Notes under the pieces: model-generated
The model's database searches: none
Seen by the model: only the letters and a program-made list of their open reading frames with translations
Told to the model about the DNA's origin: nothing
Part shown: positions 26,049-34,674 of the stretch, one piece after another
Numbering within the stretch: position 1 is the stretch's first letter
Layout: each line of letters opens with the position of its first letter
Assembly: GCF_014334325.1 (NCBI RefSeq)
Contig: NZ_JACSET010000008.1
Coordinates: 1-64,000 of the forward strand
Direction: 5' to 3'
Source: Treponema sp. Marseille-Q4130
Lineage (GTDB): Bacteria; Spirochaetota; Spirochaetia; Treponematales; Treponemataceae
Length of the DNA stretch: 64,000 bases
Position numbers and translations under genes: made by a program

Positions 26049-26084
26049 ACTGTCCGAACACTTCGGTTTCGGGCAGTTTTTTTT
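26049..26084 (+). terminator. Rho-independent terminator
   Basis: ACTGTCCGAA pairs with TTCGGGCAGT (one G-U), followed by eight T residues. Confidence 0.85.
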
Positions 26085-26106
26085 ACCCGTCAATAGTTTT
26101 TTTATC

Positions 26107-26135
26107 TTTACGCACACCGCCTATTCGTCTATACT
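26107..26135 (+). promoter_or_regulatory. Promoter of ilvC
   Basis: TTTACG and TATACT are 17 bases apart, 74 bases before the start. Confidence 0.65.
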
Positions 26136-26209
26136 GTATCCGTTTGAGCGGGCGGCAAAAGACGCTCCTTGAAAAGTATGTAACAGCGATGTATCGCAGA
26201 GGTGATTGT

Positions 26210-27697
26210 ATGGGTGAACGAAAAAACTATTTTAATTCGATTCCGTGGCGTGAAGCGCGCTTGCAGCTCGGTCATTGCCGCTCGATGGCGAAAGACGAAT
26301 TCGATGACGGAGTAAAAGCGCTCAAAGGCAAAAAGATCGTCATCGTCGGCTGCGGCGCACAGGGTTTGAATCAGGGTTTGTGCTTGCGAGCGAGCGGTCT
26401 GGATGTCGCGTATGCGCTCCGTGAAAGCGCCGTGTGCGGAAAACGGCAGAGCTGGAAAAATGCGACCGAAAACGGATTCAAAGTCGGAACCTATGCCGAG
26501 ATGATTCCTTCCGCCGACGTGATCGGAAACCTGACGCCCGACAAACAGCACACGCCGGTTATCACCGAAGTTTTAAAATATGCACGTAAAGGCGTTACGA
26601 TTTGGTATTCGCACGGATTCAATATCGTCGAAGAGGGTATGCAGATCCCGAAAGAAGATACCGTTATCATGTGCGCGCCGAAGGGGCCGGGCACGGAAGT
26701 GTGGCACGAATTCCAGCGCGGTTTCGGCGTACCCGATCTTATCGCCGTTCACCCCGAAAACGATCCGGACGGACGCGGTTGGGCGGAAGCGAAAGCGCTC
26801 GCTGTCGCTATGGGCGGCAGCAAAGCCGGCGTTCTCGAATCGTCTTTCGTCGCCGAAGTGAAATCCGATTTGATGGGCGAGCAGACGATTTTGTGCGGCA
26901 TGCTGCAGGCGGGCACTATCGTGTGTTATAATAAGATGACGGCGAACGGCATCGCGCCCGGCTATGCGGTAAAATTTCTGCAGCACGGATGGAATTATAT
27001 TTCGGAAGCGCTCAAGTGGGGCGGCATTACGAATATGATGGATCGCCTGTCGAACCCTGCAAAGATCAAAGCGAACGAACTTTCAAAGCGTTTGAAAACA
27101 TTGCTGACGCCGCTCTATCGCAAACACATGGACGATATCATAAGCGGCGCGTACAGCTCGGCGATGATGAAAGATTGGGACAACGGCGACCGCGATTTGC
27201 TTGCGTGGAGAGAGGCGACAGGACGCTTGGCGTTTGAGACGACCGAAGAATCGAACGATGTGATTTCCGAACAGGAGTATTTCGATAAGGGCGTTTTGCT
27301 CGTCGCCATGGTAAAGTGCGGCTGCGAACTTGCATTCGAAACGATGGTCGAAGCGGGCATCATGCCGGAAAGCGCGTATTACGAATCGCTGCACGAAGTG
27401 CCGCTCATCGCAAACCTCATCGACCGAAAAAAGCTCTACGAAATGAACCGCGTCATCTCCGACACCGCAGAATACGGCTGCGCGCTCTTTGCAAACGCCG
27501 CCGTTCCCTTCCTCGAAAAGGAATTCATGCCTTCCGTCGGCATCGACGTGATCGGCAAGGGGATGAATGCCGCCGACAATTCTGTAAGCAATACGGAACT
27601 CGTCGCCGTCAACGCGGAGATCCGAAATCACCCGATCGAAAAAGTCGGAAGCCGCCTCCGCGCTTACATGACGTCCATGAAACCGCTCGCCGAATAA
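26210..27697 (+). CDS. ilvC: Ketol-acid reductoisomerase, long class II
   Basis: 495 residues; the NADPH-dependent Mg enzyme of valine, leucine and isoleucine synthesis. The start [20 protein letters not shown], the nucleotide loop [12 protein letters not shown] (residues ~48-59) and [25 protein letters not shown] match the E. coli-type long form with its duplicated C-terminal domain. The ATG at 26210 follows AGAGGTG. No other ilv or leu gene is in the window, so the pathway must be completed elsewhere or the enzyme serves a partial route. Confidence 0.95.
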   Translation: MGERKNYFNSIPWREARLQLGHCRSMAKDEFDDGVKALKGKKIVIVGCGAQGLNQGLCLRASGLDVAYALRESAVCGKRQSWKNATENGFKVGTYAEMIPSADVIGNLTPDKQHTPVITEVLKYARKGVTIWYSHGFNIVEEGMQIPKEDTVIMCAPKGPGTEVWHEFQRGFGVPDLIAVHPENDPDGRGWAEAKALAVAMGGSKAGVLESSFVAEVKSDLMGEQTILCGMLQAGTIVCYNKMTANGIAPGYAVKFLQHGWNYISEALKWGGITNMMDRLSNPAKIKANELSKRLKTLLTPLYRKHMDDIISGAYSSAMMKDWDNGDRDLLAWREATGRLAFETTEESNDVISEQEYFDKGVLLVAMVKCGCELAFETMVEAGIMPESAYYESLHEVPLIANLIDRKKLYEMNRVISDTAEYGCALFANAAVPFLEKEFMPSVGIDVIGKGMNAADNSVSNTELVAVNAEIRNHPIEKVGSRLRAYMTSMKPLAE

Positions 27698-27766
27698 TGA
27701 CTGCGCCGCGCGGTCTATGCGCCGCGCGTACCGCGATATTGCTCTGGCTTTTTTCTCGTTTTATGC

Positions 27767-27772
27767 TATAAT
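27767..27772 (+). promoter_or_regulatory. -10 box of the HU operon
   Basis: A consensus TATAAT ends seven bases before the ATG at 27780, predicting a leaderless transcript. No good -35 box is seen. Confidence 0.6.
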
Positions 27773-27779
27773 AATTATT

Positions 27780-28058
27780 ATGATACGTTCGGATTTGATA
27801 AAATCGATCAGCGCGGCGGTCGAACTCGATAAGAGAACATGCGGCGAAGTCGTTTCGGCGATGCTCGAAGAGATATACACGGTTTTGGAAAACGGCGGCA
27901 AGTATACGCAGCCGGGATTCGGCGTTTTCGACACTCACGTCAATAAAGGAAAAATCGCGCGTAACCCGTTTACGAAACAAAAGATGCGCTATCCGGAAAA
28001 GCGTACCGTACGTTTTAAGCCTGCAAAGATTTTAAAGGATACGCTCAATGCCGAATAA
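27780..28058 (+). CDS. HU/IHF-family DNA-binding protein
   Basis: 92 residues with the HU fold: IRSDLIKSISAAVEL at the start and the signature GFGVFDTHVNKGKIARNPFTKQKM in the DNA-binding arm. It binds and bends DNA as a dimer. It overlaps the next gene by 11 bases, so it may form heterodimers with that protein's HU domain. There is no Shine-Dalgarno sequence and the -10 box sits seven bases upstream. Confidence 0.9.
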   Translation: MIRSDLIKSISAAVELDKRTCGEVVSAMLEEIYTVLENGGKYTQPGFGVFDTHVNKGKIARNPFTKQKMRYPEKRTVRFKPAKILKDTLNAE

Positions 28059-29592
28059 AAATACGCCTCGCGGAAAAACGACGAAAGCGAACGCAGCGGA
28101 ATCGGTAACGCTTTCCGTGCTTGCCGAACGTGTCAGTCGGCGGCTTGCGGATAAATCGCTCGACGACAATAAAATCAAGCAAGTGATAAACTCCTTTTTC
28201 GATACGGTGCGACGCGATATCCTCGACAACGGCTCGTTTAAGCTGCTCGGCTTCGGTACTTTCGATCGGATGCTCGTCGACGAAAAGGAGCGCACGGATA
28301 GGGTTACCGGCGAAACGATTTTTACACCCGGGTACTATAAAATCAAATTCGTTCCGGTGTCGGCACTTGCCAAGCGCGTCAATAAGCCGTACGAACACCT
28401 GCAGCCCGAAGTGATCGAAGAAGCGCCCGTCGAAGAGGCGAAGTCTGAGCCGGATGAAACGCCGATCGATCCCGCGGCCGAAGCACTGCGCGATGCATTT
28501 GACGAAATCGACGATTTCGATATCGATCAGGGGCAGACGGATGAGCCCCGTTTCGATTTTTCATCCGAAGCGCCGCCTTCCGCGCCGCAGCAAGAATTCC
28601 GAAAAGACAGACCTCATACAGCCGTATCGCAGGAATCGTTTCGGAGCGGAACGGCCGCGCTGCCGCATTCCGCCGCTTCGGGAAGCACCTGCTATGCGCC
28701 GCAGTTTACGCATCACGCGGCACCCGACCCCTATGCGCAAACGGCGGATATGTCGTACTGTTCCGTTTCGCCTGTTTACGATGCGGAAACGCAGCGGAAG
28801 CGGAGCGGGGAAATCGACGGCAAAGCGGCGGTCGAAAATCAGACGGTGCGCCATGCGGTCATACAGCAGCAAATTATCGAACAGCAGATCGTCCAACAAC
28901 ACGTGATTCAAAATCGGCATGCCGATGAATTGCCGGAAACCGAAGATGATATATACGATCCCGATTACGACGGCGACGATTACTCAGAGGGTCAGCGCTA
29001 TATCAGCCGATGTTGGTTTTTTGCCGGCATTGCGGTAGTTCTTACCGCTTTGATGATCGCCGCTCTCGCATACGTGCTTACGCATCGTACTCCGAAAGCG
29101 TCGGGAAAACCCGTGCGTGAGATGCCGAAAACCGTCGCCCCAGAACCGAAAACCGTTGTCACGGAAGCCGCGCCGGAAATACGGACAGTATCGTTGCGGG
29201 TTGCGGCCGACGATAATCTCTACGCCGCCCTTGCGCAGGCGGAGTACGGGGAGCGAAACCTGTGGCCGTATATTTTCAGCGCGAATATGTTGCGTTATCC
29301 CGATCCCGACAATCCGGGGGCGGCGCGCGAACTGGTCGTGCCGTCGAAGCCTGACAGAGCGATCGATCGGCGCGACATAGAGCTTTCCGTGATCGACGTG
29401 TACGATTCGTACCGTTCGCTCATTGCGGCAAATCCCCGCGGCAGAGCGGCCGCCATACGCAAAGAGCACGCGGTCATTTCGCTCATATGCGGCGAGTCTC
29501 TGTACGGCGGCTTTATCGACAAGTATGCGATCCGCCTCGACGCCGAAGACGTGAGCGCGGCTCGGGAACAAATTAAAAACGCCGCTCGGTAG
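28048..29592 (+). CDS. Membrane-anchored HU protein with C-terminal LysM-like domain
   Basis: 514 residues in an unusual order. Residues ~20-115 are an HU/IHF domain (KLLGFGTFDRMLVDEKERTDRVTGE). An acidic, disordered linker follows (~120-280), then a Gln/Ile-rich coiled coil (IQQQIIEQQIVQQHVIQ, ~271-290), an acidic patch, and one membrane segment (~323-345, WFFAGIAVVLTALMIAALA). Residues ~383-435 resemble LysM (DNLYAALAQAEYGERNLWPYIFSAN ... PDNPG ... LVVPS). With DNA-binding inside, the LysM-like end would lie in the periplasm near peptidoglycan. A chromosome-to-envelope tether is my inference. AAAGGA precedes the ATG. Confidence 0.82.
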   Translation: MPNKNTPRGKTTKANAAESVTLSVLAERVSRRLADKSLDDNKIKQVINSFFDTVRRDILDNGSFKLLGFGTFDRMLVDEKERTDRVTGETIFTPGYYKIKFVPVSALAKRVNKPYEHLQPEVIEEAPVEEAKSEPDETPIDPAAEALRDAFDEIDDFDIDQGQTDEPRFDFSSEAPPSAPQQEFRKDRPHTAVSQESFRSGTAALPHSAASGSTCYAPQFTHHAAPDPYAQTADMSYCSVSPVYDAETQRKRSGEIDGKAAVENQTVRHAVIQQQIIEQQIVQQHVIQNRHADELPETEDDIYDPDYDGDDYSEGQRYISRCWFFAGIAVVLTALMIAALAYVLTHRTPKASGKPVREMPKTVAPEPKTVVTEAAPEIRTVSLRVAADDNLYAALAQAEYGERNLWPYIFSANMLRYPDPDNPGAARELVVPSKPDRAIDRRDIELSVIDVYDSYRSLIAANPRGRAAAIRKEHAVISLICGESLYGGFIDKYAIRLDAEDVSAAREQIKNAAR

Positions 29593-29679
29593 CATTCGAT
29601 TTTTTTGTCGATGTGCCGAACGGTGAAACGGTGACGCCGACAAAGGGCGGCATCTCTTTTAAGGTGAAAATATAATCCT

Positions 29680-29925
29680 ATGAAAGAAATAACGTTTAAA
29701 ACGCATGGAACATGCGCTCGTACGATACGCTTTACAAAAGGGGACGACGGACGCATTACTGATATCGTATTTACCGGCGGCTGCAGCGGCAATTTAAAAG
29801 CCGTTGCAAAACTCTGCGACGGCATGACAGCCGAAGAGATTGCGGCAAAGCTTGCAGGCAACACGTGCGGATTTAAAAAGACGAGCTGTGCCGATCAGCT
29901 GGCAAAAGCGGTGCTGAGCGAATAG
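29680..29925 (+). CDS. TSCPD-domain protein
   Basis: 81 residues matching the small TSCPD family (TIGR03905-like): FTGGCSGNLKAVAKLCDGM and GNTCGFKKTSCADQLAKA. The domain is otherwise found at the C-terminus of class II ribonucleotide reductases. Four Cys suggest metal or redox chemistry; function is not established. Confidence 0.85.
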   Translation: MKEITFKTHGTCARTIRFTKGDDGRITDIVFTGGCSGNLKAVAKLCDGMTAEEIAAKLAGNTCGFKKTSCADQLAKAVLSE

Positions 29926-30081
29926 TGCAAAATCGATTTGCGTGAATGAACGGTAAAATCCCCGTTACGCGATGCGGACAGACGCGGATTGCGCATCGGC
30001 ACGAGACGCGCTAAGACATTGAATTTTTTAAAGCACTGATCACGAAAATATCACGTGTTCTTTACACTGAATCACGGTGCA

Positions 30082-30110
30082 TTGTCAAAAACCGGCAAAT
30101 GCGCTATATT
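30082..30110 (+). promoter_or_regulatory. Promoter of pckG
   Basis: TTGTCA and TATATT are 17 bases apart, about 50 bases before the start. Confidence 0.75.
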
Positions 30111-30160
30111 GTTTACAAAACCGCTATGGAATCACCGCAGCCGTAATGCAAGGAGTTCTT

Positions 30161-31996
30161 ATGGAAATAAAAGACTTGAAAAACGCTAAAATCAAAGCGT
30201 GGGTTGAAGAATGGGTAAAATGGTGCGAACCGGACAGCGTCTATATCTGCGACGGTTCGAAAGAAGAATACGACAGGCTTATGAAAGAGCTCGTCGAAGC
30301 GGGACTCGCGACCGAGCTTAAGAAAAAACCGCACAGCTATCTTTTTCGCTCGCTTCCCTCGGACGTTGCGCGCGTCGAAGCACGTACCTTTATCGCATCG
30401 AAAAAAGAAGAAGATGCAGGCCCGACGAATCACTGGATAGATCCCGAAGAACTCAAAAAGACGATGAAAGCGCTGTACAAGGGCTGTATGCACGGCCGCA
30501 CGATGTACGTCATTCCGTTCAGCATGGGACCGGTCGGTTCGGCGATCGGTAAAAACGGCATCGAAATTACCGACAGCGCATACGTCGTGTGCAATATGGA
30601 CATTATGACGAGAGTCGGAACGAAAGTGCTCGACAATATCGGCACGGACGGAGAATGGATCCCGTGTCTGCATTCGGTCGGAAAGCCGCTCAACAACGGC
30701 GAAAAGGACAACGGCATTTGGCCCTGCGCCGACATGGAGCACAAATACATTTCGCAGTTCCCCGAAGAACGCACGATTTGGTCTTACGGTTCGGGTTACG
30801 GCGGAAACGCTTTGCTCGGCAAAAAATGTTTTGCGCTTCGCATCGCGACGGTACTTGCGCGCGATGAAGGCTGGCTTGCAGAGCACATGCTCATCTTGAA
30901 ATTGACGAACCCGAAAGGCGAAGTAAAATACATAACCGGCGCGTTCCCGTCCGCTTGCGGCAAAACGAATCTCGCGATGCTGCGCCCGACACTGCCCGGC
31001 TGGAAAGTCGAAACGGTCGGAGACGATATCGCGTGGATGAAATTCGGCAAAGACGGCCGCTTGTACGCGATCAATCCCGAAAACGGATTCTTCGGCGTCG
31101 CACCGGGAACATCGGACGAATCGAACTACAATGCGATGCGTGCTGCGGAAAAGAATACGATCTTTACGAACTGCGGTCTGACCGAAGACGGAGACGTTTG
31201 GTGGGAAGGCATCGGTTACAAACCGGAAGGCAAAGAGATCGTCGACTGGCACGGCAACAAACGCCCGTGCCCGGAAAACGACAAAACACCGAAAGACAAA
31301 GAGCAGTGCATCGCGCACCCGAACGCACGCTTTACCGCGCCCGCACACCAGTGCCCGTGTATCGCGTCGAATTGGGAAGATCCGAACGGCGTGCCCATCA
31401 GTGCATTCCTGTTCGGCGGACGCAGACCTTCAACGATCCCTCTCGTACACCAGGCGAGAAACTGGAACCACGGCGTTTTCCTCGGTTCGATCGTCGGCTC
31501 GGAAGTGACTGCCGCCGTCATCTCCGATCAGGTCGGACAAGTTCGCCGCGACCCCTTTGCGATGCTTCCTTTCTGCGGATATAATATGGGCGATTATTTC
31601 GGACATTGGATCGACATCGGTCACAAATCGACCGAAGATAAACTGCCGAAGATTTTCTACGTAAACTGGTTCCGCAAAGACGCCGACGGCAACTTTATGT
31701 GGCCGGGCTACGGTGAAAACAGCCGCGTCCTCGCATGGGTATTCGACCGCTGTGACGGCAAAGACAACTACATCGACACCGCGATCGGCTATATGCCGAA
31801 AGAAGGCGCGATCGATACGACGGGATTGAGCGACGAGTATAAGAAAAACATGTCCGCGCTTACGTCGGTCGATGTAGACGGCTGGAAAAAAGAAATCAAA
31901 GACATCCGTGAAAACCACTATCCCAAGTTCGGAAAGCATTTGCCGAAAGAACTCAGCGAGTGTCTCGATGACTTGGAAAAACGGCTGAATAAATAG
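30161..31996 (+). CDS. pckG: Phosphoenolpyruvate carboxykinase (GTP)
   Basis: 611 residues. It interconverts oxaloacetate and phosphoenolpyruvate with GTP/GDP; in anaerobes it often works towards oxaloacetate. The P-loop [14 protein letters not shown] (~265) contains the reactive Cys of GTP-type enzymes. Also visible are PFSMGPVGS, the metal motif VGDDIAWM, and the guanine-binding end FFGHW and NWFRKD. AAGGAG precedes the ATG at 30161. Confidence 0.97.
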   Translation: MEIKDLKNAKIKAWVEEWVKWCEPDSVYICDGSKEEYDRLMKELVEAGLATELKKKPHSYLFRSLPSDVARVEARTFIASKKEEDAGPTNHWIDPEELKKTMKALYKGCMHGRTMYVIPFSMGPVGSAIGKNGIEITDSAYVVCNMDIMTRVGTKVLDNIGTDGEWIPCLHSVGKPLNNGEKDNGIWPCADMEHKYISQFPEERTIWSYGSGYGGNALLGKKCFALRIATVLARDEGWLAEHMLILKLTNPKGEVKYITGAFPSACGKTNLAMLRPTLPGWKVETVGDDIAWMKFGKDGRLYAINPENGFFGVAPGTSDESNYNAMRAAEKNTIFTNCGLTEDGDVWWEGIGYKPEGKEIVDWHGNKRPCPENDKTPKDKEQCIAHPNARFTAPAHQCPCIASNWEDPNGVPISAFLFGGRRPSTIPLVHQARNWNHGVFLGSIVGSEVTAAVISDQVGQVRRDPFAMLPFCGYNMGDYFGHWIDIGHKSTEDKLPKIFYVNWFRKDADGNFMWPGYGENSRVLAWVFDRCDGKDNYIDTAIGYMPKEGAIDTTGLSDEYKKNMSALTSVDVDGWKKEIKDIRENHYPKFGKHLPKELSECLDDLEKRLNK

Positions 31997-32211
31997 TCAG
32001 CCTGTATATCGGATATGAAACGGGCTGCTGCAAAAAGCGTTCTTTAAGAATTGCACAGCGAGTAAATTTTCAGATTTAGAAGCTGTGCAATTAGTACGCG
32101 AGCCTCGCAACGAGCGCGTAAGCGCGAAGTTTCGAGCGGCGCCCCCGTTAATACGCGAGTTTTCGAAAGAAAACTCGAAGTTAAAAGCGCCGTGCCATTT
32201 CAGCGGCGCTT
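31997..32211. other. Intergenic region with inverted repeats
   Basis: No gene is visible. GCTGTGCAATT near 32086 is the inverse of AATTGCACAGC near 32048, GAGTTTTC/GAAAACTC forms a hairpin near 32158, and the start of the stretch (ACGGGCTGC, 32018) is complementary to GCAGCCCCGT at 32231. It is probably the pckG transcript end plus decayed repeat sequence. Confidence 0.4.
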
Positions 32212-32368
32212 TTAAACTTTTGCTTTTCGGGCAGCCCCGTTTTTATGTACCGCTTTACAAATTGTCCCATTTTCCCTTATACGGGAAACTGCATCCTCGA
32301 CAGAAGAATATCTGCCGTTTTTCATGTCTTGCTTTGCTTCTTCAAGTTTACCATAAACAGAGGTATTA
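32212..32368 (-). pseudogene. Remnant resembling an antitoxin C-terminus
   Basis: The minus-strand frame directly after the PIN gene reads YGKLEEAKQDMKNGRYSSVE then DAVSRIRENG and ends at 32212. It resembles the C-terminal tails of Phd/RelB-type antitoxins (GR..S.EEV..RI). No proper start is present; an internal ATG lies at 32325. I read it as a decayed antitoxin fragment. Confidence 0.35.
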
Positions 32369-32370
32369 AT

Positions 32371-32790
32371 TTAATTTTTCTCAAGTATATCCACTAATTC
32401 AGCCGGTGTTATTATAAAAGATTTTGCAGGAAAATGTTTTCCATTCCCTGTAACCAGAAATGTATCTTTATCTCTTGTTGTCAGTGTAACTGCATAAAAG
32501 ACTATATCTTGCGAATCCGGCATTTCTTCATTGACTTCAACAACATTTCTTACTTCTAATCCATTAGTAACAATATCTTTTATTAATAAAGCCGATACAA
32601 TTTCATCAGATAATTTAAATTTTTCTCTTCTTAAAACTTCATAGTATTCTTTTACTATATTCGAAGAATATACCGGTACTATTTTATTTTGAGAAAGATA
32701 TTTCAATATTTTTACAGTCGGAGCATTTTCATTCCGTGTTATCAATGCAGAAACCAAAACATTTGTATCAATAACAACATATTTTTTCAT
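32371..32790 (-). CDS. PIN-domain toxin
   Basis: 139 residues of the PilT/PIN-like toxin family: KKYVVIDTNVLVSALITR, the central EYYEVLRREKF with its acidic residue, and the metal-site Asp of PDSQDIVFYAV. The last part VTGNGKHFPAKSFIITPAEL matches this family. It overlaps the RelB-like gene by four bases. Codons are A/T-ending, unlike neighbouring housekeeping genes. Confidence 0.87.
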   Translation of the reverse strand: MKKYVVIDTNVLVSALITRNENAPTVKILKYLSQNKIVPVYSSNIVKEYYEVLRREKFKLSDEIVSALLIKDIVTNGLEVRNVVEVNEEMPDSQDIVFYAVTLTTRDKDTFLVTGNGKHFPAKSFIITPAELVDILEKN

Positions 32791-33074
32791 TTGTGAAATG
32801 CCTGTTTTCTGGTTTCAGCAATTTCCGCATTTATTTCTTCAAGCGACATTTCCGAAACATTATTGTCTTGAATACTTTTTCGAACTTGATCATAGATTTT
32901 CCATCTGGTATTTTCTTCTCGTAAATCAAACGGTAATCCTCCCACAGCAACACTTTTCTTGAAAAAAATCCTAATAGCTGTCGGTAAATCCAGTCCGTAA
33001 TGATTATAGATATCAGTAACTTCATCTTTTAGAGCTTCATCAACTCTGACTTGAACAAGTGCCGTATTGATCAT
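32787..33074 (-). CDS. RelB/DinJ-type antitoxin
   Basis: 95 residues with the RelB/DinJ ribbon-helix-helix start VQVRVDEALKDEVTDIYNHYGLDLPTAIRIF and GGLPFDLR. It should repress the operon and bind the PIN toxin encoded next; RelB with a PIN toxin is a mixed pairing. Its ribosome-binding site GGGAG is the end of a full dispersed element (33081-33300). Confidence 0.87.
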   Translation of the reverse strand: MINTALVQVRVDEALKDEVTDIYNHYGLDLPTAIRIFFKKSVAVGGLPFDLREENTRWKIYDQVRKSIQDNNVSEMSLEEINAEIAETRKQAFHK

Positions 33075-33080
33075 TATAGC

Positions 33081-33300
33081 CTCCCATAAAAACTTTTGCA
33101 GGAAATAGCAATTTCCGAAAAAGTTTTTAGCCGTGCGCGGGAGCGCACACGTTCAATAATCGAGTTTGCAAAATACAGTGTATCATACGCATACGATTTT
33201 TATCAAAACGGTACGTAAACACACCTTCTACAAACATCCGAGCAAACTCGAGATAAAAAGCGACGACGATATTTCAGACGGCGCTTTTTATCGTACCTCC
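33081..33300 (-). repeat. Dispersed structured element, copy 2 (full)
   Basis: Same four stems as copy 1 (12349-12568). The first stem GATAAAAAGCG/CGCTTTTTATC is perfect here. The last hairpin (33088-33128) has GGAAAT/ATTTCC where copy 1 has GAAAG/CTTTC, a compensatory change. The rest of the 33075-33398 gap is A+T-rich and holds no gene. Confidence 0.8.
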
Positions 33301-33398
33301 TTTTAAGTATACACTATTCATACATTCGTATTAATAGTGTATATTTAAATAGACTGTTTGTCAATTTATATTAATTTTATAATTATAGTGTTAAGTTT

Positions 33399-33800
33399 TC
33401 ACTCTGCTACCCAATCTTCAATTTTCAAATCGGTTATTCTCGAAAATTCATCCGTATTGTGAGTAATAAGAGTCGCTTTTTCATGCACTGCGGCGGCGGC
33501 AATAAGCAAATCGTTTGCACCTATCGGTGTACCTGCAAGCTCCAAATCTTTTCGTATTTTTGCATACTCGTAAGACATTTCGTCCGTGAAATCTACAATT
33601 TCAAACGGCTTTAAAAATTGTTCCACTTTTTCCGTAGTCTTTTCCCTTGTACGGCTTTTAAATGCGCCCAGCAAAAGTTCTCCTTTTACTACTGAAGAAA
33701 TTTTTATCTCTTTCGGTGAAACCGACAGAAATCTTTTTCGAACGGACGGAAACTTTCCGTTCAGAAAATAGATACAAGTGTTTGTGTCTATAAAATACAT
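33399..33800 (-). CDS. vapC: VapC-type PIN toxin
   Basis: 133 residues. The four acidic positions of VapC are visible: MYFIDTNTCIYFL, VVKGELLLGA, GTPIGANDLLIAAAAV and THNTDEFSRI. It should cleave RNA. It overlaps the antitoxin stop by one base. Confidence 0.9.
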   Translation of the reverse strand: MYFIDTNTCIYFLNGKFPSVRKRFLSVSPKEIKISSVVKGELLLGAFKSRTREKTTEKVEQFLKPFEIVDFTDEMSYEYAKIRKDLELAGTPIGANDLLIAAAAVHEKATLITHNTDEFSRITDLKIEDWVAE

Positions 33801-34021
33801 TAAAAAGCCTCTCGCATTTCAAGCTTCGGCTGATCGGGTCCGGTAAATGACGAATCTGAAACGGAACCGAACAAATCGGCCCAACCTTCAGGATAATGCG
33901 GTTCTATTCTTTCCATAATTTTGCTTACGGCCCATTTTGAAAGCGACATTTTTTTCGCATGCGCTTCGTTTTCAATTTTGAGAAGCTGCTCTTGCGTAAC
34001 ATACAATGATAATTGCGGCAT
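33800..34021 (-). CDS. vapB: VapB-like antitoxin
   Basis: 73 residues: PQLSLYVTQEQLLKIENEAHAKKMSLSKWAVSKI is a ribbon-helix-helix, followed by an acidic, disordered tail that would cap the toxin. Coupling with vapC supports the role. Confidence 0.82.
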   Translation of the reverse strand: MPQLSLYVTQEQLLKIENEAHAKKMSLSKWAVSKIMERIEPHYPEGWADLFGSVSDSSFTGPDQPKLEMREAF

Positions 34022-34052
34022 ATTCGCACCTCGTAGTATAAAAGATAAATCA

Positions 34053-34268
34053 TTAAGAACGACCCCAAGACTTGCTTCTTATTTCCTCAACAGAAAGATG
34101 CCTGTCTTTCCACAAACCGAAAACCGCATTAAAGTCTGAGAATTCTCTTTTATGAGTTTTTACGGGTCTGTGTAAAGTCCGTACTATCTTATCAAGTAAT
34201 TTAATTTTCTCAGTATAAGAAAGCATATCAACTTGTGCTGAAAGTTGCTTAAAAGCTAATTCCGACAT
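34053..34268 (-). CDS. Antitoxin-like orphan
   Basis: 71 residues; MSELAFKQLSAQVDMLSYTEKIKLLDKIVRTL is a helical start seen in small antitoxin-like proteins, with a charged tail. No toxin follows: vapB begins 31 bases on. It may be an orphan antitoxin or a third member of the vapBC operon. Confidence 0.6.
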   Translation of the reverse strand: MSELAFKQLSAQVDMLSYTEKIKLLDKIVRTLHRPVKTHKREFSDFNAVFGLWKDRHLSVEEIRSKSWGRS

Positions 34269-34269
34269 A

Positions 34270-34361
34270 GGTACCTCTCATAATACGACGTTTGCCGAAA
34301 GGCAAACTCGGCAGATAAACAGTGAGGCTGAATTTCTGCCGAACTGTTTATCACACCTTCC
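34270..34361 (-). repeat. Dispersed element, short variant (copy 3)
   Basis: Minus strand: GGAAGGTGTGATAAACAG ... CTGTTTATC, then CGAGTTTGCC-TTTC-GGCAAACG. The first stem has C-G where copies 1 and 2 have A-U. The long central arm is reduced to a short hairpin. Confidence 0.6.
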
Positions 34362-34674
34362 ATCTATTTCTCATAGTATACAATATTTTATAAAAAAATC
34401 ATCTCTCAATCATTAAAACCAACACATAATTTCATATAACTTAATGTTTACTATTTTTAAGATAAGGTACATTATAGCGTACGTCAATGCCAAGTATTAA
34501 TTACATCGTACGTTTCGTTTTTTTCAGGGGGTTCCCCGCCTCAGGCGGGTCGGGGCAAAATTTTTCGGCGAGTTGGGGTTTGCCTTAGTGTATTGCCGGT
34601 TGATTTCTTCCTTCCGACATAAAATCATCAGAAAACTCGGAAAGCCTTCTTTTAAGATTTCCCACTTGCTTTCT
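34362..34674. other. A+T-rich gap with a G+C hairpin
   Basis: No gene is supported. A sharp hairpin CCCGCC-TCA-GGCGGG lies at 34535-34549 in otherwise A+T-rich sequence, marking the edge of the toxin-antitoxin island. Confidence 0.4.

Noticed and set aside
30113-31348. A 411-codon minus-strand frame opposite pckG
   Set aside because: Its residues are Arg/Phe/Val-rich shadow sequence, and pckG is complete with all motifs on the other strand.
32085-32369. A 94-codon plus-strand gene
   Set aside because: The minus strand of the same stretch reads as an antitoxin-like tail, and the plus frame has no site or family pattern.
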